Positions 50,501 through 60,118 of a DNA stretch of 64,000 nt are shown one piece after another (within the stretch, counting starts at the first letter, position 1; the number at the start of each line of letters is the position of its first letter). A program made the translations under genes and the position numbers. Origin of the DNA: Aurantiochytrium sp. KH105 (Eukaryota > Sar > Bigyra > Thraustochytrida > Thraustochytriidae); contig BGKB01000018.1 of assembly GCA_003116975.1 (NCBI GenBank), forward strand, positions 780,716 to 844,715, in the 5' to 3' direction. The notes below the pieces were generated by a model. That model had not been told where the DNA came from, searched no databases, and saw only the letters and a program-made list of their open reading frames with translations.

Positions 50501-51204
50501 AAGAACTCCATGGTCGGGTAGTTGGTTCCGTTCCAGATGCTCTTGGACTGGCAGGGGCTGCCGCTCTCGTCCCAGCTGTACCACCACGGCTGAGAGGCAT
50601 TGCTGCCTGGCTGGCGGGTCCGGCGCACGAACTCGCATTGCTCACCCCAGGGATCAGTCTGCTCGTTACAGAGCTTGGGGCGGTGAAGGCAGTCGCTGGC
50701 GCGGCGATCGTCACAGATGATCCAGTTGGCACGGGCTCCAGAGAAAGAGGTGCAGCGCGGGTCGCCCCAGCAGGTGCATTCGCTGCAGCAAAGCTCGCTG
50801 GACTCGACGGTCTCATACGTGAAGGCGAGCGTAATCTCGACCTCGCTGGTCTCAGCCGAGCAACCCGTGTCGGCGTCGAGGTCGCAGTACGGCTCGGTAA
50901 TGGTTACAGAACGGCAGGTATCCTCAGACTGCAGGGCGCGCGAGGTGGACACAGCCGAGTCCTCGAGGCCGAGAAGACGGCGGGCATCAGACTGACTCGC
51001 CACGAGGTTGGGGCAGCAGGAGTCCAGGGTAACGGGGCCAAGGGCCGAGGCCGTGTTCGCGAGGTACGGCGAGGTGCTGAGGACTTCGCAGGCTTGGCTG
51101 TCAAAGCTCAGCTCCTCGTTGGCGCTGGTGCAGCCATCGCTCTGCGCAAGGGCAGTGGCGAGGTTAGCCACCAAGACAATGGCGACCGAGGACGCAAACT
51201 TCAT
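47569..51204 (-). CDS. Large secreted Cys-rich two-module protein, paralogue C
   Basis: 1211 residues from the ATG at 51204 (signal peptide [20 protein letters not shown]); an in-frame ATG five codons upstream is less likely. The N-module (to about 591) carries WGDP at 146-149. A Pro-Thr linker of about 55 residues (about 592-647) follows. The C-module carries Gly-Asp-Pro at 752 and ends with SCMPAQGY. The N-module is close to paralogue B, whereas the C-module is closer to paralogue A (for example GSVFAECTWQQWSEGLT and NNGCTLAESC), so the gene is a mosaic. Cys spacing in both modules matches the paralogues, suggesting conserved disulfides in an extracellular protein. It is first in the head-to-tail series C-B-A on the minus strand. 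Function unknown. Confidence 0.9.
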   Translation of the reverse strand: MKFASSVAIVLVANLATALAQSDGCTSANEELSFDSQACEVLSTSPYLANTASALGPVTLDSCCPNLVASQSDARRLLGLEDSAVSTSRALQSEDTCRSVTITEPYCDLDADTGCSAETSEVEITLAFTYETVESSELCCSECTCWGDPRCTSFSGARANWIICDDRRASDCLHRPKLCNEQTDPWGEQCEFVRRTRQPGSNASQPWWYSWDESGSPCQSKSIWNGTNYPTMEFFSGEDYTIELVLGERGVTETVNMNVGSETFSLAASSCLEDTSASAWTYSASNFPDTWTVTTESEDRVLWSVQNTGATVFANVLCQRTSDARSRLDVTLSIPTAGDATTTSSDYSGFCSTGTISESSAGTGTLSLAQDDQCLREEIGGCLEACKALVDATCVNSNLEDNVLKWCEESDYSGVTPTIESDEACSERILSNCSETGYSWADIVCQIDNMNSDGSGYDEDGYLQCLEDIADFTWFQYVTDRPSYEVTSSSETPTECISDVSDYNTSASSTCEVGVQVQSFNEDTASWEDEFFVPASLPPCNDILTVSGSDYPNVMVRPVRLTQCESIQTECANANSCLPTNGFTASVQYSSDSCPTPAPTPSPTPEPTPEPTPEPTTPEPTPEPTPGPTTPEPTPEPTEAPTVDVSDEGCYTCAEYPEGQAPEICVSSTEDYAQIGTCDTCCEPEDDETPELTEWGYCRTQETTRPYCDTSDSSQSDICDDLNNDSTLDINISYASPTAEPVSCCRDCAIYGDPEMTSFTAVGNNLAIDAWIICDGREIPGDGTTCPIDSDTCTSELDHAGNNCIYNETRAEMLATDQSDIGAVGSPCQADPASGEAVMEVYTTGDDAISVSAVLGERAVILETRLTTGGTTYSLTAADCFESAGSGWNNDPSAAFTNITYDSSDQRSTSRGAERTWSLVYDDSMYFQFTCLKMIGQSGGAAGVVGYRMNIDHIIDIDEDRATADAATGYCPTGTVDYQDSTPTDTEDGSVFAECTWQQWSEGLTLAKALVATATTTAQIKDAIQEWCETANTDLSANACYNDIVKGRSNYQKIGETWAKRYCKAISSNRGAGMSVSRWVDQCTTDIQEETFGIVSYVENYGTGEKNSANTCLNNPSYEVSDDVCVEGIQVEYYDSDAGAWTQSFFVPATNLPCDGIITVSYRDYPELFVNRMRFRQCDQVANNGCTLAESCMPAQGYEIFYRFQDGGACP
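49265..49431 (-). repeat. Short Pro-Thr coding repeat (linker of paralogue C)
   Basis: About 55 codons of [17 protein letters not shown] units joining the two modules; a shorter counterpart of the minisatellite at 41412-42150. Confidence 0.85.
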
Positions 51205-52608
51205 GATTTCGAGGTGCAAGAAGCACGGACTTGAAGCGTGGGGCGGGGGGTCTTCGCGCTTTGCACAGCCTCGAGCGCAGCGCGCAGGCTGGCGGGCTGG
51301 CGAAGGGTCGCGATTCTATTCTGCTTTGGTTGGATGAGTGCGCGATGATTTTGTCAGTCGTCCTGAGGCCGTCGGTGGTTGGGTCTTCCTCTTCCTCTTT
51401 TAAATTTTCTTCTTTCCTTTTTCCCTTCTCTCTTGCTATCCCTCCCTCTTCCTCCCCGCCCTTTCTCTATCTTTTTCTCTCCTTGATCTTTTCTTTTTCG
51501 CTCTTTCACTTGACTGGCTTCCGTGGCGGCGTCGCTGGCCTTGGGCCGCGCCGCTGCTTCCCGGCGATGAAGCGACCGCGCAGCCGACTCGAGACCGTCT
51601 TCGAAGCCGCAGGACTTGCGCGGTGCAGCACACGGCCGGCCCCCAAGCTCGCAGAGTCGCCGAGATAGTGATGGAGCTTGTGACCGCCGTCTACGCTGCG
51701 AGACCGGGATGGATGGATGGAGGGATGGACGAACGAAGAAATGAATGAATGAAAAAGAATGCGATCGAAGCTTTTTCTGCCTTTCACCTACCGCCAGTGC
51801 CCCGTGATTGGGATTTGGTTGACGCTCAACAGCGATGCGTTCGCGCCACGAGTCAAGATGGCTATCCATAGTAAAAGAATTGGCTCGAGCTAGGCCTTGC
51901 TAGTCGATATTCTAAGGCAAGACAAGGACCTGCCATGATCGATTTCTTTCAAACGTTCATCAATCATTCATTTTTTCATTCGCCTCTCCCCCTCTCTCTC
52001 GCCTGGGCGGGAAGAGCTCAGCCTCCTGCGCCTCGCGACACACGCGCAGCTTCCAACAAGATCGCGCCTAGAGGGCGCGACTGCGCGCGCGAGAGGGGGC
52101 GAGGGCGCCAGTGCGGGCTCCGAAGTGAGCCTCTGGCGCCCTGCCGCCGCCGTCTCCCTCTGGCAGGCTCGCGCACGCGCGCCGCCCCCTCTGGCGGCCC
52201 TCGCAGGCGCGTGCAGACTGCGCGTCGCGGCCGGGACCTCCGGATTGCCCAGTGGGTGCAGAGGTCAGTGCGGCTCCCCTCGCGGCGACTGGGCTCCCCC
52301 CGGCCCCGCGCCGCCCAGTCTCGCCGGCGCCTCTGGCCTGGAAATGACTCGCGGAGGTCCCGGAGTCATTCTCTCCGTATCGAGAGGGAGATATAGAGAG
52401 CTCTTTCCTGCCGCCAGTGGCCGGCTGCGTGCTCGCTTGCTTGCGCTGCTGGTTGCTGTTGCTTGCGTGCTTTCGTCTGCGCCGATTGTGTCTGGCTCCT
52501 CGGTCTCCGGCGTGGACCGTGCCGCGGTGCGCGGGCGGGCTCGGAGGCTCGATAAGTTGCGGGAGAGGGAGTGGAGGGCGTGCGCGAAAACCGGCTACAG
52601 CTGCTACA

Positions 52609-52644
<36 letters not shown>

Positions 52645-55400
52645 GCCGCTGGTGCCGGTGCCGGTGCTTTCGCGAGAGCGAACGGGACAAGCACGAGTGC
52701 GGAAACTGCAGGAGGAGGCGGGTGGTGGCCACCGCTGCGGCTTGAATGAATGAACGAACTTCACTGTCAATGAATGATGGGATGAATGAACGAACGAATG
52801 GCGACCGCCCACGCCGAGCCGCCATCTTGGCTGGGCGGGCGGCCCTTGCGGCGGCCGACGTCAGCACGGACGGCTCGGGGTGCGGACGCTGGCCGCCGGC
52901 CGGCAGAGGCTGGCTTGCTGCAGCTCTCGCGCGTCTGGTGTGCGTGCATGCGTGCCCGGAGGGCGGCTGCAGGGAGCGCATCCAGGACGCGTTGCGAGTG
53001 GGCCCTCTCGCTCGCCCGCGCGCTGCAGGTGTCAGGCCGGCTGCATGCCCGAGCGGGCGGCGACCGGGCCGCGGCGAGTGCGGGCGGAGCCGAGCCGCCC
53101 GAGCCGCCCGAGCCGCCCCAGCCCGAGCCAACTGCGGCGCGCGCCACACAGAACCACGCGCGCGGGGAGTGAAGAACCGAGGCAGTCCCAGCGAACGAGC
53201 CCAGCAGCGCCTGAACCTGTCGCGTTGCGATGTAGAGGCCGGTCAGCAAGCAGCAGCAGAAGTGGCAGCCCGAGATGAGGCAAGACGAGAGGAGACCAGC
53301 AGCCAGCAGATTGCAGAGGCGGCTGGGCGGCGAGCTTGACGGCGAGCTTGACGGCCCCGGACAGGCGGCAAAACTCTCGACTGGCACGAGTCTTGCGTGC
53401 TTGACGCGGGGAGGCGGCAGCGGTATGGCAGGAATCTGCAGCTTGCGGCAGCTCGAGCCCGGCGAACGAACGCTTGGCCAGGTAGCTAGCTCGTCACGCG
53501 CTTTGCTAGACTAGCGTGGCTGAGCGCCATGTTGTGGCCTCGGAAAACAAGACTCGGCGGCTAGGCTGCGAGCGAGGGAAGCAAGCATGGAAGAATTGAA
53601 AAAAGATACAGCTGGAGAGCAAGCAAGCAAACGGCAGCGGCCAGGGACAGTGAGCGAGAGCGGCTAAGTCGGCTGGCCAGGAAATAAGGAAGAGCACACA
53701 GGCTCAGCCGCAATGCTGCAAGACGATACGAGCACAAGGACTGCAATGCATGTAATGTGAGGATCACGGACCGACGAACTCACCATCAAGGCCTGCTGAC
53801 CGACTGCGGCATCGCGTCGCGTCGTGTCGCGTCGCGTCGAAGCGTGCGTGCCCACAGTGACCGTACGGCCTCATAGGGGAAAAAAAAAAGTTAGGCGCTG
53901 ATTGGAAGGAAGTTGGGGCCAGCAGTCTTCTGCAGCCGGCTAGCTAGCAGTGCAGGCTACAGCGGCCATAGGCGGCTCGCCTCACGGTCACCACCCGAGT
54001 CTGTGCCTTGCAGTGAGACGCTGGCCTGCGGTAGCTGCGCGAGCCACAGCCACGAGAGGATTGGCTCAACCAGCCACCATGGCCACTGCCAGCATCAGCA
54101 GCAGCAGCATGCTTGGGCTAGCCGTCGGGCCGTGAACTGGATTTCATGCAACTAGACCTATGAATCGAGCATTCCCACGCCAGGGCCAATCTCGACTTCG
54201 GCCTTTTCCGCTCGTTTGTACATGATGGATGACTGCACCGGTGGGACCTGTTCATCGTCCCATTTGCGCGGCCTTGATCTGGGCTCTCAATCTCGACTCC
54301 AGTCTCAGCGGTGCAGCCAGCTGCAGCTGCAGCTGCGTCCATCAGGCTGGCAGACAGTCGTCCAACCAGTCTGGGTCAGGAGCAAGCTTGATAGGGACAC
54401 AGCCAGCCAGCAACCGGCTAGACAGACAGACAGCCACCAGCCAGCGACGCACTGAGAAAAAGAAGCGTGCGTCAAGAACAGCGGCAGATGTGAGTCCTGC
54501 ATCGGCCCCGAAGCTTCTGCTAAACTCAACCTTTTCGCAACTTGGGCTGTTTGGCAGTTTGGACTGAACGGAAGCAAAATCGCGGGTGGGTGCGACTCCA
54601 TAGCCGCGCTTGGCCGCCGCTAGCACCGTCTCCAGAGAGAGCGATGGCATGTCAAGTCGACTTTCCCCTTGATACGTCCCTTGGGCGAACGCAGCTCGTG
54701 ATCCGCAGGCCTTAACGGCAACGGACTGTAGTTTTCATTGGGATCCGACTAAATGAAAACTTGTTGCGCGGCTCTTGCGCCGACCCTCTTGCGACCGCTT
54801 GGTAGATGGTAAGGTAGTGTGCTCTTCATCAAGCCTTGCCTCGCTGATGAGAGAAAAAAGGATTGTCCTTGCTTCCAACTGCGAAAAAGTCCACGGGACG
54901 CCATATGTAGTTGTTGGATCGAACCAGATGGCCGCGTCAATCGGAAAAGCAAGCGGCGAGCGAGCGAGAACGAACCACTGCCACGCTCACTGCCGCGGCC
55001 GACGGCTACACTTGGGACGCGCTTAATGTTGAAACAGCAAACATGGAGAACCCCTCGACTCGTGCGGAGTCCCGTGCGTGGTCCCGTGCCCAGGCAGCCT
55101 GCTAAGCAGCCTGCAAATGAAGGATCAGCCAGCTCGTGCAGAAGAGTCGTGTCGAAAGCGTTAATTCGTGCCACTCACGTCCTCTGGCAGCGGGCTGCTC
55201 TTTTCGTTTCCCAGACAAAGTTTCGATGGCAAAGGATCTTGTCAGGACGTCATTGAGCGCTTCGTGCGTCGCGCACGAGACTTGACTCACTTGATGCTGG
55301 AGATGCCACTTGATGCTTGAGGTGGTCACGTGACGGAAGAGGATTCGCTATTTGATGATCTCGTTTCCCATCTTTCATCCGTTGATCTCTTGGACGAGAA
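51205..55400. other. Long GC-rich region without a supportable gene
   Basis: The first ~150 bases are upstream of paralogue C. The rest contains T/C-rich stretches (about 51390-51500), GGAT and GAAT repeats near 51705-51755, a (CTG)n tract at 52609-52642, GAAT/GAAC repeats near 52745-52800, and long open but low-complexity frames. No domain is recognised. An intron-rich or noncoding gene cannot be excluded. Confidence 0.5.
52609..52642. repeat. (CTG)n trinucleotide repeat
   Basis: About eleven perfect CTG/TGC units, not in a supported coding frame. Confidence 0.9.
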
Positions 55401-55409
55401 AACTTTGAG

Positions 55410-55900
55410 AACTCAGGTCGCAAAAAATACAACGAGCTGCACGCCGCTCGAATTTTTGCGGTCACGCTGTCGCAGTCTTGGTCGCGCATTCTGTAGTAAA
55501 CCTTGCATTCTATGCAAGTCTCTCTTGCAATTGACGCAGAAACTATTCTGTTCAGTCTTGGCGCAATATCTGTCTGGGGTTCAGACTTGGCAGCGTAATC
55601 TGTGAAATTCTTGAATTTTCTTGCGCAAGTCAACTTGAGCGCTACACTTTGCGCAGAAAAGATGATGACCTTCTTGCTGCTCGTAGCCTTGCGCTGTTCA
55701 TGTTCAGTCTTGGTTGCGAATCTTGTGCCGCCCTTGGGATATTTCGCAAGTTTATGCTGCACTTTACGCAGAAAAGCTGATCAACTGCGCACTGTTCAAA
55801 ATCTTGCGCTCTATCTTTCGCAGTCTTGGGTCGCGCGATTTGTGATGTTATTGGAGCTCATACACATCAGACAAACGGAATGTGATTCTCCTTTTCTTCA
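55410..55900 (-). pseudogene. Decayed ~117-bp tandem repeat with Cys-x2-Cys signatures
   Basis: On the minus strand four related segments start near 55888, 55774, 55658 and 55541, spaced 114-117 bases. Each begins with a Cys-x2-Cys motif (VCLMC, FCVKC, FCAKC, FCVNC). Some copies share NRATQDCER/PRAAQDSQPR-like or NARPRLRQR-like text about 12-18 residues later. A one-base phase difference between the second and third copies, and stop codons within the array, break the frame. On the + strand the period shows as recurring (C/T)GCAGTCTTGG and (C/G)GCAGAAA words. I infer a remnant of a ~39-residue Cys repeat protein. Family not recognised. Confidence 0.4.
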
Positions 55901-56915
55901 GTTGATGGTAGGACGGACGCCCTGTGGCAAGTTTTGGTGTATACCATTGTTCTTGGAGCGATTCACCTGGCCTGCACGAGGGAAAGCTTCAATGGTTCGG
56001 ATCTGTCAATTTGCTAGTTCTGCAGTCTTGCAAACTCTGACGGCTCTATCTTGGAGAGAGTAATCGGATAGGTCTTCTGGAAAAGAATTTGTTGCTCGCG
56101 CTGTAAACCAAATCGCATGGAGCTCGACAGGATCTACTTTTCTCCTCTTGATTCATTTCAAGTATGATTGCGTGCGCAATGCACAAGCTTCGGAATGTGA
56201 ACAATTTTTGGAATTTGGTGGACCATCAATCTCGGCGTACGGGGTATCAGCATTCATTCCTGCCAATCCGCTTCAATGTTCTGTTGTTGGACGATCATGC
56301 AGCGTGACAGCAGCGCGAGTGACGTTTGCAGGACACATACCGCTTCTTTATCGTGACGGGTGGACTATCTCTTCCCACCCTGAGCGCATCAACCTTGGGG
56401 TTGCAAGACCTACGCTTCGCAGCTCAGCGTGAGTCCCACGTTGCTCCAATCACCTTGTCCTGTTAATCACGAACAAAGCAGCCAGGTGTCACGTGCAATG
56501 CGCAAGTCGATGAAATGTCACGCTCGATCACTCTCGTTTGCCAAGCAACCCTCGCGTCACATCGGCCCCGACCCGACCCCGACCACAATCGTATCTCCCC
56601 CTCTTCCCCCCCTTCCTTCCCCTTTTGCCAAGTTGCCTCCCCCATCACAGGCCGCAGCCGCGCCCAACGTATTCATGTCGCCTGTGTCTCACCTCCCCGC
56701 CTGTTGTGAACGCCCGCTTCCTGAGGCACCATCGGCCCCCCAAAAAGACACCAGCCAACCAACTGCAGCCAACCAACCAACCCTCCAACCCACGCCGGCT
56801 CCGAGGCGCAGCGCCGCCTCTCGAAACTGATCGATCGATCGATCGGTATGTATGGTCTGCGCCGCCCAGGATAGTAGTAGCCGCCACGCGTCCCAGCCGC
56901 GTCCCAGCGTCTCCC

Positions 56916-56946
56916 CGCGGTACCGCTGAGCGGTACCGCGGTACCG
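56916..56946. repeat. Nested GGTACC palindromes
   Basis: Three GGTACC-centred palindromes, the first two forming a perfect inverted repeat with 10-base arms around a two-base centre (GCGGTACCGC...GCGGTACCGC). Potential hairpin or binding site upstream of the RNF141-like gene. Confidence 0.6.
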
Positions 56947-57078
56947 GGCTCGCGAGGCGGGCCTGTGAGCGTCTTGACGAAGGGCGATAAGGGACCGCGG
57001 CCGCGCCCTCGGGCCGGCTCGGGCGGTCCCGGCAGAAGCAGATCGAGGCGACGCGGAGGCGACGGCAGACCGCGCCGA

Positions 57079-57112
<34 letters not shown>

Positions 57113-57385
57113 CCGCGCCCGCTCGTGCCCGGCCGCGCGTCGCCCGCGCTGCCCGGCGGGGCAGGGTCTGTCTGCGTCGCGGGCGGGGAAAAGTCGGCGA
57201 GGCGCCAGCGGGATTCAGTCGGCCTCCGCTTCCCGGCCGGCATCCATCCTCCTCGGCCGCCAGAGGCCGGCCGCCGCAGCGAGCGCAGCGCCGGCCGCCG
57301 CAGCGCGCAGCGGCGCGCGAGCGTGCGCGCAGGAGGGCGGAGGCCTCTTCTCGCGCGATCGGGACGCGGCTTTCTTGCTGCTTTC

Positions 57386-57446
57386 TTCTTCTTCTTCTTC
57401 TTCTCTCCTTCTTCTTCTTCTTCTTCCTCGTCTTCTTCTTCTTCTG
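57386..57446. repeat. (CTT)n pyrimidine microsatellite
   Basis: About 60 bases of CTT/TTC units with a few interruptions, about 350 bases before the RNF141-like start codon. Confidence 0.85.
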
Positions 57447-57792
57447 CTTGGTCAGGTAGAGCGCGAACGAACAAGCAAACGCAGAACGAACAGCGGCGGG
57501 CGCGGCGCGGCAGACGCTGCTCGCCTGCGCGCCTGCGCGCTCCCTCGCCTGCTTCCCGGCCAGCTGCCCTGCGCTCGCGAGGGCCGAGGCCCGGCGAGCG
57601 AGCGGGAGCGCGAAGAATCCTCGTCGGACGAACGGACGAAGACGCGCAAGTCGCGTCGCTCCCGGACTTTTCGCCAACGAGCCGCGGACGCCACGCGCGA
57701 CGAGAGGCTCGGCGCGACGGGGGGCGGCTCGGCGCGGCGGAGCGCGGCGGAGTGTGGCGTAGCTAGGCCGGGTGGGCTGGACAGGTCTCAAG

Positions 57793-59040
57793 ATGGGCAA
57801 CCAGCTGCAGCACGTGGGCTTGAAGCTGGACAAGGCACATCGCGCGAGCTGCGTGGGCTGCAATGATTTGACCGGATCGTCGGATCTCGAAGGTGGACGC
57901 CGCGTGAAAAGCGACGCTCGCATCAACGAGAGAATAAGCACTTTCAAGAGCTTCAAGCGCGACGTGCTAGAGGCCGCTGCGTTCTCAGCAGTAGCCGCAG
58001 ACATTGTAGGCTTTCGACTCGAGTTCGAAATCATCGGCGGGACCTCCGTGTTCTGGGCAGTGCCGCGCATGACCTACGTCAAGGTCACACAAGTCTTCGA
58101 ACATGCAAATGCGCCCCCGCGTCTCACCTCAGTGCGCGGGTTCTACATCTTGTACTTTATGCTCAAGGACCTGTGGGACAGCGACAGCTTTGCCAAGGAA
58201 ATGGCCAAGGCCGACGGTGCAAGCGCTGCAAGCGCGCAAGCCTGCGCGAGCGTGAAAAAACTCGAAGTAGAAGACGCCGCAGAAGCCATCGCCCAAGTTG
58301 CAGCAACAGCTGATGGAGCTGGAGCAAGCGCTGGACTCGGGGCCAAGACACTAGATGATGCGGCCGGTGCTCATGCCAAGATCGTCACGGCAAACGAGAC
58401 ATCGCTACTCCAGGACGTCTCGTCGGCTTCGACGGCGAAGGTCCTTGTAAACACTACTTCGGCATTTGACCTGGACGAGCACGAATGCCCGATCTGCATG
58501 GATGCCCGCGTGGCCGTCGCGCCGCCTTGCGGTCACGGGCTGTGCCGAAATTGCTACGAGGAGTGGCGTCAGCACAGCGACGTGTGCCCCACATGTCGCG
58601 GCGATGGCACGGGGAGCGAACTCTGGGTCGATCTCTTTGAAAGCCTGATTCCTGACGGTTCGGAGCACGTGGATGACCTCATGCAGGCTATCCACACCTA
58701 TGTACAGATGCTTCCCCGTCTCGAGACGCGTTGGGAGCGCCAGCAACGTATGCTACGCCAACGCACCATGCGTAGTCGATCTTCTACGCTTTCCACGGCT
58801 GCGTCAAGTTCCTCACTCGCCGCGGACGCTGCCGCGGCCACTGCCGAGGCCAGCTTGCAGCGCATGCTCGCTGAGGCGAACCACAGCGCTGCGCAAGCCG
58901 ATCATCGATCCCTTGAGGAAAATCATTCCTGGCTTGACAATGTAAATGAGAACTCACTGCGCCGCCTCGATGTTTCGCATCTTGATGAGGAACTTCAGAT
59001 CGAGGTCGCCATGCGCCTCTCCTTGGCGGCCAGTGGATAA
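57793..59040 (+). CDS. RING finger protein similar to RNF141, probably N-myristoylated
   Basis: 415 residues from the ATG at 57793; the frame is open seven codons further back but without an ATG. MGNQLQ has the Gly2 needed for N-myristoylation, as does animal RNF141. Residues about 70-120 match the N-terminal RNF141-like region in pattern (FEIIGGTSVFWAVPRMTYVKV, then RGFYILYFMLKDL). An Ala-rich linker follows. A C3HC4 RING at 232-268 (CPICMDARVAVAPPCGHGLC, RNCYEEW, CPTCR) is followed by an ELWV segment, also seen in RNF141. The C-terminus is helical and ends near LDEELQIEVAMRLSLA, which resembles a ubiquitin-interacting motif. Likely E3 ligase at a membrane; substrate unknown. Confidence 0.82.
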   Translation: MGNQLQHVGLKLDKAHRASCVGCNDLTGSSDLEGGRRVKSDARINERISTFKSFKRDVLEAAAFSAVAADIVGFRLEFEIIGGTSVFWAVPRMTYVKVTQVFEHANAPPRLTSVRGFYILYFMLKDLWDSDSFAKEMAKADGASAASAQACASVKKLEVEDAAEAIAQVAATADGAGASAGLGAKTLDDAAGAHAKIVTANETSLLQDVSSASTAKVLVNTTSAFDLDEHECPICMDARVAVAPPCGHGLCRNCYEEWRQHSDVCPTCRGDGTGSELWVDLFESLIPDGSEHVDDLMQAIHTYVQMLPRLETRWERQQRMLRQRTMRSRSSTLSTAASSSSLAADAAAATAEASLQRMLAEANHSAAQADHRSLEENHSWLDNVNENSLRRLDVSHLDEELQIEVAMRLSLAASG

Positions 59041-60118
59041 GAAAAAACATAACAAATAAAAACAAAAACATCTCGAATTGACAGACAACATGATGTCCGC
59101 TCACCAGGGCCAGGGCTGGTTTGGAGGTTGTTGAAGTGCTCTTTCCTAGGTAATCGCAGAGTTGAGAAATGAATGAAGAGAATTTACCTGTCAGACCGTA
59201 CCACGAATACATTACACGAGTCCTCACCCATATTTACGAATCCCTATCATCTCCATGCCCCCCTTTATCTTTCCTGCCAGTTACTTTAGCTTCAAGTGCG
59301 TTTCCGAACCTGCAGCTGAGTTCACCCATCCGACTCCTCCTCGGAAGCACTTGCCACTGGTTGATCGCATCATCTTTTCAATCAGAAGAAACTAGTTCTG
59401 CACTATTTACATAACTAATCATTATACGTGCTCACAGCCTTCCTTCTTCGCGAAGATTTTTGCGAGATCCGCAGCATCGCTGGCATCGCCCGGCGGGACG
59501 TTCATGCCCGAGGTCGGCTGCCCGCGCCGCGCCGCGCCGCACCGAGAAGCTCCCTGCCGAGAGCCTGCGGCTCGTCGGCGGGCAGACGGACGGTCAGACA
59601 GACGGGCAGTCGGCCAGGAAGAGAGGGAGGAGAGAAGGCGGCGGGCGAGCGCCGGTTGACGCGCGTGTGCCAAGTGCAGCAACCGTCGCGCCGCAAGTGG
59701 AGCTTTGCGGGGCGCGCAAGTGGGGAGTGGGCGGATAACCGACTTGCGCGGGCGGGCGGCGCCAGTTGGCGCGGCGACGGTTGGCAGCAGACCTTGTTGA
59801 CCGCGAGCGACCGACCGCGACGCCGCCGCTCCAGGACGACCCGCGCGGCGCGCTCGAGCCCGGCTCCCCGCGCAGACCCGCTCCGCAGACAGACCCGCGC
59901 CGAGACCCGCCGCCCAGCCGGAGACCGCGCCCCGGGCCCGCGAGCGAAGCCGGAGAGATCGATCGATCTCTGATCGAGGCAGGCAGGCCTCTTGCGAAGA
60001 ATCTCGAGCCCCCTCGCGGCGCGCACGCGCACGAGCGAGAGCGACAGCCGGCGGAGAACGGCGGCAGCCTAGGCAAGCGAGCAAGCGCGCAGCAGACCGA
60101 GACAAGTCCGTCAGCACC
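59041..60118. other. Intergenic region upstream of CCT3
   Basis: 1.1 kb. The left 400 bases are AT-rich (3' untranslated region of the RNF141-like gene). The right part is GC-rich with an 18-base perfect palindrome, AGAGATCGATCGATCTCT, at 59954-59971, about 150 bases before the CCT3 start. Confidence 0.55.
59954..59971. promoter_or_regulatory. 18-base perfect palindrome upstream of CCT3
   Basis: AGAGATCGATCGATCTCT is its own reverse complement. Its position in the presumed promoter or 5' leader suggests a possible dimeric factor site or mRNA hairpin; function is inferred only from symmetry. Confidence 0.3.

Larger units (their letters stand above)
55901..57792. other. 5' region of the RNF141-like gene
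   Basis: No supportable gene. It contains (ATCG)n near 56829-56846, a GGTACC-rich palindromic cluster at 56916-56946, a GC-rich segment (56960-57350) and a (CTT)n tract at 57386-57446. Confidence 0.55.

Noticed and set aside
48346-51234. 962-codon open frame on the + strand
   Set aside because: It is exactly antisense to paralogue C. Its Arg/Val/Ala-rich sequence follows from GC-rich third positions of the real gene, which has a signal peptide and conserved paralogues.
55602-56063. 153-codon + frame
   Set aside because: It lies opposite the decayed Cys-x2-Cys repeat; Leu/Cys-rich text comes from the complement of that array.
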